Below, one piece after another: positions 35,262-48,141 of a stretch of DNA of 64,000 nt. Below the pieces are notes generated by a model. That model ran no database searches. It saw only the letters and a program-made list of their open reading frames with translations, and was not told the DNA's origin. The position numbers were made by a program, and so were the translations under genes. The stretch is from positions 61,275,708 to 61,339,707 of the forward strand of contig JBOZIK010000001.1 of assembly GCA_051453625.1 (NCBI GenBank). Reading direction: 5' to 3'. Origin of the DNA: Welwitschia mirabilis. Taxonomy: Eukaryota; Gnetophyta; Gnetopsida; Welwitschiales. How positions within the stretch are numbered: the first letter of the stretch is position 1; each line of letters starts with the position of its first letter.

Positions 35262-36438
35262 TGTTAAGTTATAATTTGCTAGGCTGATGTCAAACTAACA
35301 ATTTCTGGTGTAGCAGAATATGTTGTATTTCTTACAAAAAATATTAATCCTTATAGGTAAAAAGCAAGAAACATTAGTCACTAGCCATGCTTAAACTTGA
35401 CAAGTCACAGTCCCTCAAAGGGATTGATCAGACTCCTCAGGAATTGATTAAGCCTGTACTAAGAAGTGTTGAAACTAGATTACTAAGGAGTCGATTGGAT
35501 TCCTGAGGGATCAATCGAATTTGAACTAAAAATAAATTCAACCTTTTATTATCAATGGGTCGTCTAGATTATTGAGGGATTGACAAAACCTAGGCTAAAT
35601 ATGTTTTTTCACTTTTCTTCATATGGGATCGATAGGATCAAAATGTGGTCGCAGTCAACCAGATCCCTTATGAGGTCAATCAAACATAGATCCGTAAAAA
35701 TCTCAAGTCGACTAGAAGAAGATGGAGTTGACTGACTTCAGTGAAAATACTCAATGGGATCAACTAGACATTTTGAGGGGTCGACTAGTTGTAATGGAAA
35801 TGGGATTTTTCTAGTCATTGCCTTCCTGTTTTTATTCATTATAAAATTAGATATATTGTAAAAACCTAATATGTATTCCTCTATAATCCTCAGCTGTTAA
35901 AATCATTGTATCTCTTTCATTGACCAAAAATTGACCTAGCATCTTTTAATTATTAATACTTTGGTCAATTATTTTGTATTGTACATACTTGGATTTGTGA
36001 TATTATTTCAGATAGTATAGCACTATCATTGCTATACCTTAGATCTAGTAAAGTCTATCCATTATGGCACACTATTGATACTAAAAAGAATTTTCTCAAA
36101 TAGTTGAGATTGAACCTCTAAAAAGTATAATTGTAAAAGGTTGCAAGTGAATCTGATATACCTAGAAAGTGAGTAATAAAGATCCAAATTAGTTTTGGGT
36201 AGAAGCTGATTGCCAAGATTGGAATGGGGGGTTTCTCAAATCACTATAAATTGTGTCTCTATCAATATCCATTGGTATTTTGTATTTTTCAATTATTTTT
36301 CTTTTAGATCATTTTCGGTATTTCATATGGACAAATATTTTGGTATTTAATACTTTATGGAGATTCCTTTTGAATTTAAATTTTAAATCTTATTCATCCC
36401 CCTTTCCTCCCCTCCTTTCTAGAGTTCTAGATTCTTTA
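35262..36438 (+). repeat. 3' LTR of copia copy 2
   Basis: 1,177 bp, matching the 5' LTR over its full length; starts TGTTAAGTT, ends GATTCTTTA (TA for the canonical CA). It carries the same scattered TCGA-containing motifs, more eroded here by transitions. Confidence 0.85.
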
Positions 36439-37250
36439 GAAAGGTGGCAATGCTAGTTAGGTGAGGAGAACAGTATTAGGAAAAATATGGAAGACTATAC
36501 CCAAAAATGATGAAAAGATGAGTTGATGGATGGAAGTAGAAAAGTGACAAGACAAAAAATGTTTAAGGGAAAAATAAAAACTATAAATCTAATGCAAATA
36601 AATGAAATGATAAAAGTGAAAACTACAACTCCTAAAAATGTAAAAATAACAATGCAAGAATGAAAAATATAATGCAAGGAAGTAAAATGAGATGTAGGAA
36701 TCACAATTTAATAAGTAAAATGCTGAAATGGGAAAGAAAAAATCTTGAAAAAAAATATTTCTAGGTTTTTTCTCTTAATGTCTTTAAAACCTCTAAAAAA
36801 ATCTTCTATTTGAAAACCGTGCGAAAATTGATTACCCTACATGAAGATTTGGTTATGAAAGTTTAATGAAAAAATAGCTAAAAAGAAAACGCAATAACAA
36901 AAAGAAATAACTATTATAAATGAAAATAAAAAGGCCTTGAAAAGGGACTAATATAAAAATTAAAAAACACTAAAAATATAAATTATAAGAACATAAAGTA
37001 CTATAATGAAAACTGACAAAATTTAAATTACTCAAAAAAATGACACTAAAAGAGAATCAATATAAAAAGAAAGAAAAAGGGAAAAGGACCAGTTTAGATT
37101 CTAATGGAAGAGAATGAGTACCATCCACTGGGAAAAAAGAAAAAAGGTGCTAGAAATGGACTATCATAAAAGAAAATAACAAAAAAGGGAAAGAAAGGAA
37201 AGGAGCAAAAATGAAAATATCTATGCATGCTATAGCTACCATATCATTAG
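36439..37250 (-). mobile_element. Leader of gypsy copy 2, distal part
   Basis: Continues 25620-25895 across the copia insertion. It matches 10700-11549 and the array leaders starting near 39255, 42365 and 46055. No gene is seen. Confidence 0.7.
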
Positions 37251-37268
37251 CCCTTGACAATGATGCCA
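37251..37268 (-). promoter_or_regulatory. tRNA-Asp-like primer binding site of gypsy copy 2
   Basis: On the + strand CCCTTGACAATGATGCCA. Against the complement of the Athila-type tRNA-Asp site (TCCCCGGCAACGGCGCCA), 11 of 18 positions agree, and all mismatches are C/T or G/A transitions. It is followed after 9 bp by the LTR start TGTATTTTAG. Confidence 0.7.
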
Positions 37269-37277
37269 AAAAACTAT

Positions 37278-38500
37278 TGTATTTTAGATTTTATTGCACT
37301 TTNNNNNNNNNNNNNNNNNNNNNGTTTAGAACATTATCCTTGGATACAAATCTCGATGAAGCAAAACCCAACTTTTACCAAAATAACTAGGAATTCTATT
37401 TGTAGTAGAGTCCTAGTGTTATTCTTTCCAAGGGATAAATGCATTAATAGAATAGTAAAAACATGTACATGATCATTTTTCATAACTATCATAAAATGAT
37501 TCCCTTTTGTAGAGTGAGATTGTGTTGTTAATAGGTATATAAAATGAAGAATGAGGCATAATCTTAAGAACTAGCATAGACATAATAATAATAGAATGAG
37601 TTCCAATAATAAAATAGTTTCTTTATGAAGGTATCAAAGAATTCCTATAAAGCTTTGATCTGAGATTAAGCATGGTAACATAATCTATTTCATCATATAA
37701 GTGCTAGCGAAGACTCCTGATCAGCTTAGCTATCTCAGCTTACTTTAGAACCATGAAAAGTAGAATATTGCTTCCAAAGATCATCAAATGATAGCAAACT
37801 ATAGCTTGAGAATAACACAAACAGAATCACTTACAAATACACAAAAATCTTAACATAATCTAATTTATACTAAGCATTATAAGTAGGGAAACACTTACAT
37901 ACTTGAAATCAGAAAACTAGGTTACATAAAACTTCAATAATTTATTACATGGATAAAGCAAAAAATACATGAAAATAAATTTAAAATAAAGCATGAAATG
38001 TCATTTGAGGTTATAAACTATTTCATTCCTAAATGAAGAGCTTAGAAGCAAGACATAATGCATGCTCTCTCAATAATGTTCAAAAATAACTCCATAGTCA
38101 GTGACCCTGAGAGTGAGGCCACGGTGTTATTTTATATATTGAAAACTAGAATTAGATTTAAGATTTTGTAAATTTGTGTAAAAATTAGCTTCCTCAAACT
38201 AGGTCACTAATAGACTCAATTGATTTAGCATTAGAAAAGGAGCTTAGAACATAACTATAGAGGTTTATCCTAAGAAATGACTAGCACGATTATTAGGTTC
38301 CACTGATATCACTAACATTCTAGAGAGATAGCACCTTAGATTTTGTAAAGTGATTCTTTAGCTTATTAGATAAATGTCATTAAGTTGTGGTTTTAATAAC
38401 ATTGATCAAAATAAATGCATAAAACTAGGAAAAGAAGAATTTGATCATGCTAAATTGGCCTTAATTACTTGAGATAAAACTTACATTGTACAGGTTAAAA
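37278..38500 (-). repeat. Gypsy LTR, first of the array (5' LTR of copy 2)
   Basis: About 1.22 kb including a 21-N gap (37303-37323). It begins TGTATTTTAG and ends near ACAGGTTAAAA on the + strand. It is aligned with the shared LTR along its length. Confidence 0.75.
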
Positions 38501-38975
38501 TGATCGATGTTCACCATCATTGATCTTAGCTTCCTTACAACTTAATTTAGAATAAATTTTTATTAATTTAATAATTCTACTTTTGATGTCAAAAATAAAT
38601 TTTCCTATTTTTCCATTCTAAATCCATAAAAAATGTAAAAAGAAAAATTCCATTTCTTTTTAGCATATAATCTCATTTCTATTTTTCAAAATGATGATAG
38701 AATTTCGTTTTTATTAAGTGGTAATAAAATTGATTTCTTAAGCTTCATTCATGATATGTCTTATCAAGGTATGCATACTTCTATCTTAGTTTAATTGATG
38801 CATGCTTGATCTTAACTATCCATTTAAAATGAACGATCAACTACTTATAATTACACTCTCATTTATAAATGCAAATCTCTGTCCCTTCATTTACTTAAGA
38901 ATCTACTTGTACTCATGCCTCACTCTATTCTTACGTTGTTATTTTTATGTTTGTTATCCATTGTTATTTAATATA
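38501..38975 (+). repeat. Array-specific module, copy 1
   Basis: About 475 bp not found in either full gypsy copy. Landmarks are GATCTTAGCTTCC near its start, a TATCAAGGTATGCATACTTC stretch, and a small + strand ORF at 38802-38996 beginning MLDLNYPFKMNDQLLI. It joins the next leader at GAAGTTGAACTAAG. Confidence 0.75.
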
Positions 38976-39818
38976 GAAGTTGAACTAAGAATGTGACTAA
39001 TTTTATTGATTAGTATTATGCTTGTCTTTTGAATGGCTTCTAGAATAGGATTTGTCTTCTTGTTCCATTTTAGGATTCATGTTTACATTAGGTTAATTTA
39101 GGTATAAGCTCCTGTCTGATCTATGTTGCCAAAATGTACACTATTTCTAAAAGTTAAAGATATGAAGTTATGAAATTAAGTTAGTGCAATATAAAGTATT
39201 TTAGTAAGATTTGAGAGTGAAATATATAGGAAAACCAATAGCTCTAGTGAGTAAAAGTGGCAATGCTTGTTAGGTAAGGAAAATAGTATTGGGAAAAATA
39301 TGGAATGTTGTACTAAAAAATGATGAAAAGATGAGATGATGGATGGAAGAAGAAAAGTGATAAGATGAAAAATATTTAGGGGGAAAATAAAATCCTAAAT
39401 GCAATGCAAATGCAGAAAATGATACAAGTGAAAACTATGGCTCCTAGAAATGTGAAAATAACAATGCAAGAATGAAAAATGTGATGCAAGGAAGTATAAT
39501 AAGATGCAAAATTAACAATGCAATAAGTAAAATGCTAAAATGAGGGGAAAAAAGGCCTTGTAAAATAAATATTTTTGTATTTTTTTTCCTTGATGTCTTC
39601 AAAACCTGGAAAACAAGGAAGAGGGTATAAGAAAAGGAGGAAAGAAATAAAATGAAAAATAAGAAAAAATGTCTTTAGTTTGAAAAACCTGTTAAAATTG
39701 ATTACCCTGCATGAAGATTTGGATATGAAATTTTAACGAAAAAAGAGATAAAAACAAAATGCAATCACAAAAATAAATAATTATTATAAATAAAAAAAGG
39801 CCCTAGAAAGGAACTAAT

Positions 39819-39918
39819 NNNNNNNNNNNNNNNNNNNNNNNNNNNNNNNNNNNNNNNNNNNNNNNNNNNNNNNNNNNNNNNNNNNNNNNNNNNNNNNNNN
39901 NNNNNNNNNNNNNNNNNN
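39819..39918. other. 100-N gap with duplicated flanks
   Basis: The 99 bp before the gap (39720-39818, starting TTGGATATGAAATTTTAACG) recur after it (39919-40017) with two or three differences. Probably two overlapping contig ends joined with a default gap, so unit 2 is about 200 bp too long. Confidence 0.8.
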
Positions 39919-40357
39919 TTGGATATGAAATTTTAACGAAAAAAGAGATAAAAACAAAATGCAATAACAAAAATAAATAATTATTATAAATAAAAAAAGT
40001 CCCTAGAAAGGAACTAATATAAAAAATAAAAACTGCTAAAAGCATAAATTGCAAGAATGTAAAGCACTAGAATGAAAATTGCTAAAATTTAAATTATTAG
40101 AAAAAATAAAAATGACACTAGAAGAGGGCCAATATAAAAAAAAAAAGAAAAATGGAAAAATGCAAGTTCAGGTTTCACCTAAAGAGGATCAGTACCATCC
40201 ACTAGGAAAAAGAGAAAAAGGATGCTAGAAATGAACTATCATAAAAGAAAATAACGGAAAAGAGTAAGAAAGGAAAAAAGCAAAAATGGAAATAGTTGTG
40301 TATGCCCCATTATAGCTGCCATATCATTAACCCTTGGAAATGATGCAGAAAAACTAT

Positions 40358-41608
40358 TGCAATTTAGTTTTTACTATGTTTTGTATTAATATAAATATTG
40401 TAAATTCGAAACATTATCTTTGGATACAAATCCTGATGAACCAGGATCAAACTCTTATTAATAAATATCTAGGACTTTTATTTGTAGTATAGTCCTAGTG
40501 TCATTCTTCCCAAGGGATAAATGCATTACTAGAATAGTAAAAATATGAATAGAACTAGTTTCTATAACTATCACAAAATGATTTTATATTGCAGAGTAAT
40601 ATTGTATTATTAATAGGTAAATAGAACTAAGAATAAGGCACAACCTTATGAACAAGCAAAAACATAACAATAATAGAGAGAGTTTCAATAATAAAAGATT
40701 TTCTGTATGATGGTATCAAAGAAGCCCTGTAAATCATTTATTCAAGCTTAAGCATAATGAAATAATCTCATTCGCCCTATAAGTGCTGGTGGAGACCCTG
40801 GTTACCTTAGTTATCTTAGCTTATTTTAAAAGCATCAAAGGTAAGATATTACTCCCAAACATCATCAAATGATAGCCAACTATAGCCTTAGACTGAAACA
40901 AATAAAATCACTTACAAATAAAAAAAAAGTTCAACATAATCCAATTTAGACTAAGCATTATAATATGGAAATACTTACACACTTAAAATCAGAAAACTAG
41001 ATTACATATAACTTCAACACTTTATTGCATGAATAAAGTAAAACATACATGAAAAAAAAAAACTCGAAATAAAGTGCGAAATGTTATTCTAGGTTAGAAA
41101 TTAGCTTGTTTCTAAAGGAAAAGATTAGAAGCAAGAATAATACATGCTCTCTCAATAATGTTTAGAAATAATTCAATAGTCAACAACCCTAAGAGTGAGG
41201 CCAAGATGGTCTTTTATACATTGAAAACTATGGTTAGGATTAAGGTTTTGTAAATTTGGATAAAAATCAGCTTCCTCAGATTAGATCACCAATAGATTCA
41301 ATTGATTTAGCATTAGAAAAAGAGCTTAAAACGTAACTATGTAGGTTTAACTAAAGAAATAACTGACACTATTGTCATGTTCCACTAATACCACTAGCAT
41401 TCTGGAGAGATAGCTCCTTAGCTTCTATAGAGTAATTCTTCAGCTTATTAAACACCTACAACATCACAGTGTGAAGTTGAAATGTTAGTAACTTGTAATT
41501 TTAACAACATTGATCAGAATAAATGCATAAAACTATGAAAAGGAGAGCTTAATCATGCTAAATTGGTCTTAATAACTTGAGATAAATCTCACTTTATGCA
41601 TGTTAATG
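40358..41608 (-). repeat. Gypsy LTR, array unit 2
   Basis: Starts TGCAATTTAG and ends near GCATGTTAATG on the + strand. A primer-site remnant is at 40331-40348 (CCCTTGGAAATGATGCAG). Confidence 0.75.
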
Positions 41609-42090
41609 ATTAAAATGATTGACATTCACTTTCATTGATCTTGGCTTTCTTTCAAGTTAATTTAGCATACATTTTGCTTAATTTAATAATTTTACTTTTG
41701 ATGTTAAAAATGAATTTTTGTAATTTTCCCATTCTAAAGCCATAAAAAAATTTAAAATAAAATATTCCATTCCTTTTTAAAATACAATCTCATTTTTATT
41801 TTCAAAATGGTGATAGAATTTTATTTTTATTAAGTGGTAATAAAATTGATTTCTTAACCTTCATGCATGATATGTCTTATTAAGGTATGCATACTTCTAC
41901 CTTAGTTTGATTCATGCATGCTTGATCTTTACTGTTATTTAAAATGAATTATCAACTACTTATATTTACCCTCTCATTTATAAATACAAAGTTTTGTCCC
42001 TTCATTTTCTTAAAAAGCTACTTGTGCTTATGCCTTACTTTACCCTTACATTGTTGTTTTTATGTTTGTTGTCCATTCATCTTCCATACA
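41609..42090 (+). repeat. Array-specific module, copy 2
   Basis: Same landmarks as copy 1. The small ORF start at 41918 is kept, but an early single-base loss shifts the frame to a stop after nine codons. Confidence 0.7.
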
Positions 42091-43265
42091 GAAGTTGGGC
42101 CAAGAATCTGACTAATTTTATTGATTCATCTATGTTTGTTTTGTGAGTGGATTCTAAAATAGGATCTGCCTTCTTGTTCCATTTTAGGATTCATGTTGGA
42201 ATTAGGTTAATTTAGGTATAATCTCTCATTTGATCTACATTGCCAAAACATGCTATTTCTAAAAGTCAAGGCTCAAGAAGTTATGAAACTGAATCAATGG
42301 AATATAAAGAATTTTGGCAATATTTGAGAGTGAAAAGTATAGGGAAACCAGTAGCATAAGTAAGGAAAGGTGGCAGTCCCAGTTAGGTAAGGAAAATAGT
42401 ATTGGGGAAACGTGGAAGCTATACTCAAAAATGATGCAAAGTTGAGATGATGGGTGGAAGCAAAAAAGTGACAAGATGAAAAATATTTTGCAGGGAAAAT
42501 AAAAATCTTAAATGCAATGAAAATGTAGGAACTGATAAGAGTGAAATCCACAACTCCTAAAAATGTAAAAATAACAATGCATAAATGCAAGATGCAATGT
42601 AGGGAAGTAAAATGAGATACATGAATAATAATGTAATAAGTAAAATGCTAAAATGGAAACAAAAAAAACTTGTAAAAGAAATATTTCTAGATTTTATCTT
42701 CCAATCTCTTTGAAACTTATAAAATAAAGGGGGATTACAAGAAGAAGAGGGAGGAAACCAAAAGAAATTAGTAAAAATGTCTTCTATTTGTAAACCCTGT
42801 AAAAACTAATTACCCTACATGAAGATTTAGATATCATAGTTTAATGAAAAAAGAGCTAAAAATAAAATACAGTAACGAAAAGAAATAAGTATTATAATTA
42901 AAAAGAAAAAGGTCATGAAAAGGGATGAATGTAAAAAATGAAAATTGCTAAAAATATAAATTGTAAGAATGTGAAGTACTAGAATAAAAATTTCTAAAAT
43001 TTAAATTACTAAAAAAGGGAAAATGGCACTAGAGGAGTACCAGTATAAAAATGAAGGAAAAGAGAAAAGGACCAATTCAAGTTCCACTAGAAGAAGACTA
43101 GTATCATCCACTAGGAAAAAAGAAAAGAGGCAATAAAAATGGACTATCATAAAAGAAAATAATAGAGAAGAGCAGGAAATGAAAAGGTAAGAAATGGAAA
43201 TATCTATGCATGTCCCACTGTAGCTACCATATCATTAACCCTTGGTGATGTTGTTAAAAAATTAT

Positions 43266-45299
43266 TATAGTTTACTTTTTTGTATGCTTTAGATCTATGT
43301 AAATATTATTAGTTTGAAACACTCTCCTTGGATATAAATATTGTTGAAGCAAAATACAACTTTTATTAATAAATAACTAGAACTTCCATTTGTAGTATAG
43401 TCCTAGTGTCATTCTTCCCAAGGAATAAATGCATTAACATAATAGTAAAAACATGCATAGAACTAGTTTTTATAACTATCACAAAATGGTTCTATGTTAC
43501 AGAGTGAGATTTTGTTATTAATAGATAAATAGAACTAAGACTAAGACATAATCTTAAGAGCTAGCATCAACATAATAACAATAGAATGAGTTACAATAAT
43601 AAAAGAATTTCTTTATGATGTTACCAAAGAAGCCCTGTAAAGCATTCATTCCAGCTTAAGCATGGTCACATAATCTCTTTCACCATATAAGTGCTGGTGG
43701 AGACACCTGATCACCTTAGCTATCTTAGCTTATTTTAGAATCATGAAAAGGAGGGTATTACTCACAAAGATCATCAAATGATAATAAACTATAGCCTAAG
43801 ATTAACATAAAGGTTATCACTCACAAATACATAAAAAACGCAACATAATCCAATTTAGAATAATCATTATAAGTACTTGAAATCAGAAAAATAGATCACA
43901 TAAAACTTCAACACTTTATTACATGAATGGAGCAAAAAATACATGAAAAGAAACTTGAAATAAAACATGAAATATCATTCTAGATTAGAAACTAGCTCAT
44001 TTCTAAAGGAAAAACTTAAAANNNNNNNNNNNNNNNNNNNNNNNNNNNNNNNNNNNNNNNNNNNNNNNNNNNNNNNNNNNNNNNNNNNNNNNNNNNNNNN
44101 NNNNNNNNNNNNNNNNNNNNNNNNNNNNNNNNNNNNNNNNNNNNNNNNNNNNNNNNNNNNNNNNNNNNNNNNNNNNNNNNNNNNNNNNNNNNNNNNNNNN
44201 NNNNNNNNNNNNNNNNNNNNNNNNNNNNNNNNNNNNNNNNNNNNNNNNNNNNNNNNNNNNNNNNNNNNNNNNNNNNNNNNNNNNNNNNNNNNNNNNNNNN
44301 NNNNNNNNNNNNNNNNNNNNNNNNNNNNNNNNNNNNNNNNNNNNNNNNNNNNNNNNNNNNNNNNNNNNNNNNNNNNNNNNNNNNNNNNNNNNNNNNNNNN
44401 NNNNNNNNNNNNNNNNNNNNNNNNNNNNNNNNNNNNNNNNNNNNNNNNNNNNNNNNNNNNNNNNNNNNNNNNNNNNNNNNNNNNNNNNNNNNNNNNNNNN
44501 NNNNNNNNNNNNNNNNNNNNNNNNNNNNNNNNNNNNNNNNNNNNNNNNNNNNNNNNNNNNNNNNNNNNNNNNNNNNNNNNNNNNNNNNNNNNNNNNNNNN
44601 NNNNNNNNNNNNNNNNNNNNNNNNNNNNNNNNNNNNNNNNNNNNNNNNNNNNNNNNNNNNNNNNNNNNNNNNNNNNNNNNNNNNNNNNNNNNNNNNNNNN
44701 NNNNNNNNNNNNNNNNNNNNNNNNNNNNNNNNNNNNNNNNNNNNNNNNNNNNNNNNNNNNNNNNNNNNNNNNNNNNNNNNNNNNNNNNNNNNNNNNNNNN
44801 NNNNNNNNNNNNNNNNNNNNNNNNNNNNNNNNNNNNNNNNNNNNNNNNNNNNNNNNNNNNNNNNNNNNNNNNNNNNNNNNNNNNNNNNNGGCCAAGGTGG
44901 TCTTTTATACATTGAAAACTAGTGCTGGGATTAAGGTTTTGTAAATCTGTGTCAAAATCAGCTTCCTCAGATAAAGTTACTAATAGACTCAATTGATTCA
45001 GCATTAGAAAAGGAACCCAGAGTATAACTATGAAGGTTTGTCTTAAGAAATAATCAGCACTGCTGTCAAGTTCCACTACTGTCACTAGTGTTCTAGATAG
45101 ATAGCTTCTTAGCTTATGTAGAATGATTCTTTAGCTTATTAAACACCTATAAAATTATAGTCTGGTGATGAAATGTCAATAAGTTATGGTTTTAATAGCC
45201 TTGATCAAAAGAAATGCATACAACTATAAAAAGAAGAACTTAATCATGCTAAATTGGCCTTAATAACTTGAGAAAAATCTCACTTTATGCATGTTAATA
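43266..45299 (-). repeat. Gypsy LTR, array unit 3, interrupted by N
   Basis: Starts TATAGTTTAC (TG mutated) and ends GCATGTTAATAG. A gap of 868 N at 44022-44889 makes it look longer than the 1.2 kb of its relatives. The sequence flanking the gap matches the other LTRs in order. Primer-site remnant at 43239-43256. Confidence 0.7.
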
Positions 45300-45778
45300 G
45301 CAAAAACAATCAACATTCACTATCATTGATCTTAGCTTCCATTCAAATTAATTTAGAATATAATTTTCTTAATTTAATAATTTTATTTTTGATGTTAAAA
45401 ATAAATTTTCATATCTTTCCATTCTAAAGCCAAAAAAAAATTTAAAAATTCCATTCCTTTTTAGCACACAATTTCATTTTTATTTTCCAAAATGGTAATA
45501 GAATTTTTTTTTTTAATTGAGTGTTAATAAAATTAATTTCGTAATCTCCATGCATGACATGTCTTATGAAGGTATGCATACTTCTACCTTAGTTTGATTC
45601 ATGCATGCTTGATCTTAACTATCCATTTAAAATGAACAATCAACTACTTATACCTACTCTCTCATTTATAAATCAAAAGTTCTATTCCTCCATTTTCTTA
45701 AGAAGCTACTTGTGTTCATGTCTTCCTCTACCCTTACATTGTTGTTTTTATAGTTATTATCCATTCCTATTCCATATA
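45300..45778 (+). repeat. Array-specific module, copy 3
   Basis: Contains an open small ORF at 45605-45799 starting MLDLNYPFKMNNQLLI, running just past the module-leader junction. Confidence 0.7.
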
Positions 45779-46925
45779 GAAGTTAGACTAAGAATATGAC
45801 TCATTTTGGTGATTCATATTATGCTTGTCTTGTGAGATACTTTTAGAATAGGATCTACCTTCTTGTTCCATTTGAGGATTCATGTTCAGATTAGGTTAAT
45901 TTAAGTGTAATATCCTATTTGAGCTACATTACCAAAATATGCACTATTTCTAATAGTTGAGGCTCAGAAAGTTATAAAACTAACTCAATGGGATCTAAAA
46001 AGGATTCTGACAATATTTGAGAGTGAAAAGTATAGAAAAACTAGTAGCACTAGTGAGGAAAGGTGATAGTGCTAGTTACATGAGAAAAATAGTTTTGTGA
46101 AAAATGTGGAATACTATACTCAAAAATGATGGAAAGATGAGATGAATGATAGCAGCAGAAAAGTGACAAGATGAAAAATATTTAGGGTAGAAAATAAAAA
46201 TCCTAAATGTAATAAAAATGCAAGAAATTACAAAAGTGAAAACTACATTCCTAAAAATGTAAAAATAACAATGCAAGAATGAAAAATGTAATATAAGGAA
46301 GTAAAATAAGATGCAAAAATAACAATGCAATAAGTAAAACACTGAAATCGAAAAAAAAAAGGCTTCTAAAAGAAATATTTCCAAATTTTCTCTCTTAGTG
46401 TCTTTAAAACCTTAAAGAATGGGGAAGAAGAGGGATGCAAGAAGAAAAGGGGAGAAATAAAAAGAAAAATTAGCAAAAATATCTTTTGTTTGAAATTCTT
46501 ATGAAAACTAATTACCCTACACAAAGATTTGGATATGGCAGTTTAAAGAAAACAAACCTAAAAAGAAAATGCAATAATGAAAAGAAACAACTATTATAAA
46601 TAAAAATAAAAAGTTCTTAGAATGAGACTAATACAAAAAATGAAAATTGCTAAAAATATAAATTACAAAAATGTAAAGTATTAGAATGAAAATTTCTAAA
46701 ATGTAAATTACTGAAAAATATAAATGGCATTAGAAGAGGACTAGTGTAAAAAGAAAGAAAGAGGTAAAAGAATCAGTTCAAGCACTAGAGAAAAAAGAAA
46801 AAGGGACACTAGAAATGGATCATCATAAAAGAAAATAATAGAAAAGAGCAGAAATGGAGATATTTGTGCATACGCCACTATAGCTAGCATACCATTAACC
46901 CTGGGTAATGATTCTAAAAATCTAT

Positions 46926-48141
46926 TTTATTTTAATTTTTCCTATACTTTATATCTATGTAAATATTATGAGTTTGAAATATTGTCCTCGAATATAAAAC
47001 CTTATGAAGCAAAATCCCACTTCTACTAATAAATAACTATGACTTCTATTTGTAGTATATTCCCAATGTTATTCTTTCCAAGGGATAAATGCATTAACAA
47101 AATGATAAAAACATGCACATGACTAGTTTCTATAACTTTCACAAAGTGATTTCATATTGCAGAGTGAGATTGTATTGTTAACAGCTAAATAGAACTAAGA
47201 ATGAAGCATAATTTAATAACTAGAATAAACATAATAGCAATAGAATGAGTTCCAATAATAAAAGAGTTTCCTTATGATGGTATCAAAGAAATCCTATAAA
47301 GCATTCATTCGAGATTAAGCATATGGAGACTCCCACTCACCTTAACTATTTTATCTTATATAAGAATTATAAAAAGTAGGGTATTACTCCCAAAGATCAT
47401 CAAATGATAACAAACTATAGCCTAAGATTAACAAAAATAGAATCACTGACCAATATATAAAAATCTCAACATAATCCAATTTAGACTAAGCACTATAAGT
47501 ATGGAAACAGTTACATACTTAAAATCAGAAAACTAGATTATATAAAACTTCAATACTTTATTTCATGAATAGAGCAAAAATACATGAAAAGAAACTCAAA
47601 ATAAAGCATGAAATGTTATTTTTGGTTGGAAAATAGCTCATTCCTAAAGCAAAAGCTCAGAAGCAATACGTAATGCATGTTCTCTCAATGATGTTCAAAA
47701 ATAATTCAATAGTCAACAACCCTAAGAGTGAGCCCAAGGTGATCTTTTATACATTGAAAACTAGGGTTAGGATTAATGTTTTATAAATTTGGGTAAAAAT
47801 CAGCTTCCTTAGATTAGGTCACTAATAGACTGAATTGATTCAACATTAGAAAAAGAGCTTAGAACGTAACTATGGAGGTCTATCTTAAGAAATAACTAGT
47901 ACTTTTATCATGTTCCGCCGATGCCACTAGCATTTTGAAGAGATATCTCTTTAGCTTCTATGGAGTGATTCTTCAGACTATTAAACACCTATAAACTCAT
48001 AGTGTGGAGGCCAAATATTAGTAAGTTGTGGTTTTAATAGCATTAATCAAAAAAAATACATAAAACTATGAAAAGAAGAACTTGATCATGCTAAATTATC
48101 CTTAATTACTTAAGATAAATCTTACTTTGTACATGTTAATA
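46926..48141 (-). repeat. Gypsy LTR, array unit 4
   Basis: About 1,216 bp. Starts TTATTTTAAT (eroded) and ends TACATGTTAATAC. Primer-site remnant at 46899-46916 (CCCTGGGTAATGATTCTA). Confidence 0.7.

Larger units (their letters stand above)
25896..36438 (+). mobile_element. Ty1-copia element, SIRE/Maximus-like, copy 2
   Basis: Complete in outline: 5' LTR 25896-27078, Met primer site 27081-27092, gag, protease-integrase-RT-RNase H, an extra ORF region after pol, polypurine tract AAAGGGAGAGAT (35250-35261), and 3' LTR 35262-36438. It interrupts the leader of gypsy copy 2. In the first 93 aligned bases of the two LTRs I count 16 differences, 14 of them transitions, so the insertion is old. N gaps at 27785-28600 and 34360-35084 hide part of gag and the end of the internal region. 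Confidence 0.9.
12813..37268 (-). mobile_element. Gypsy-derived gag-pro element, copy 2, with two nested insertions
   Basis: Same layout as copy 1, interrupted by a LINE (15394-22072) and a copia element (25896-36438). The host segments 12813-15393, 22084-25895 and 36439-37268 add up to about 7.2 kb and are collinear with copy 1. The 5' LTR is at 37278-38500 and the 3' LTR is the shared one at 11577-12812. The two copies are therefore head to tail. Confidence 0.8.

Noticed and set aside
43967-45085. Open frames of 298-360 codons
   Set aside because: Open only because of the 868-N gap inside an LTR.
46076-46384. Phe/Tyr/Ile-rich open frames on the - strand that recur in leaders (36495-36704, 42294-42590, 46076-46384, 48665-48868)
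   Set aside because: They lie in the A-rich gypsy leader, start and stop at different points in each copy and are shifted in frame; the hydrophobic look comes from base composition. Possible leader uORFs, but unsupported.
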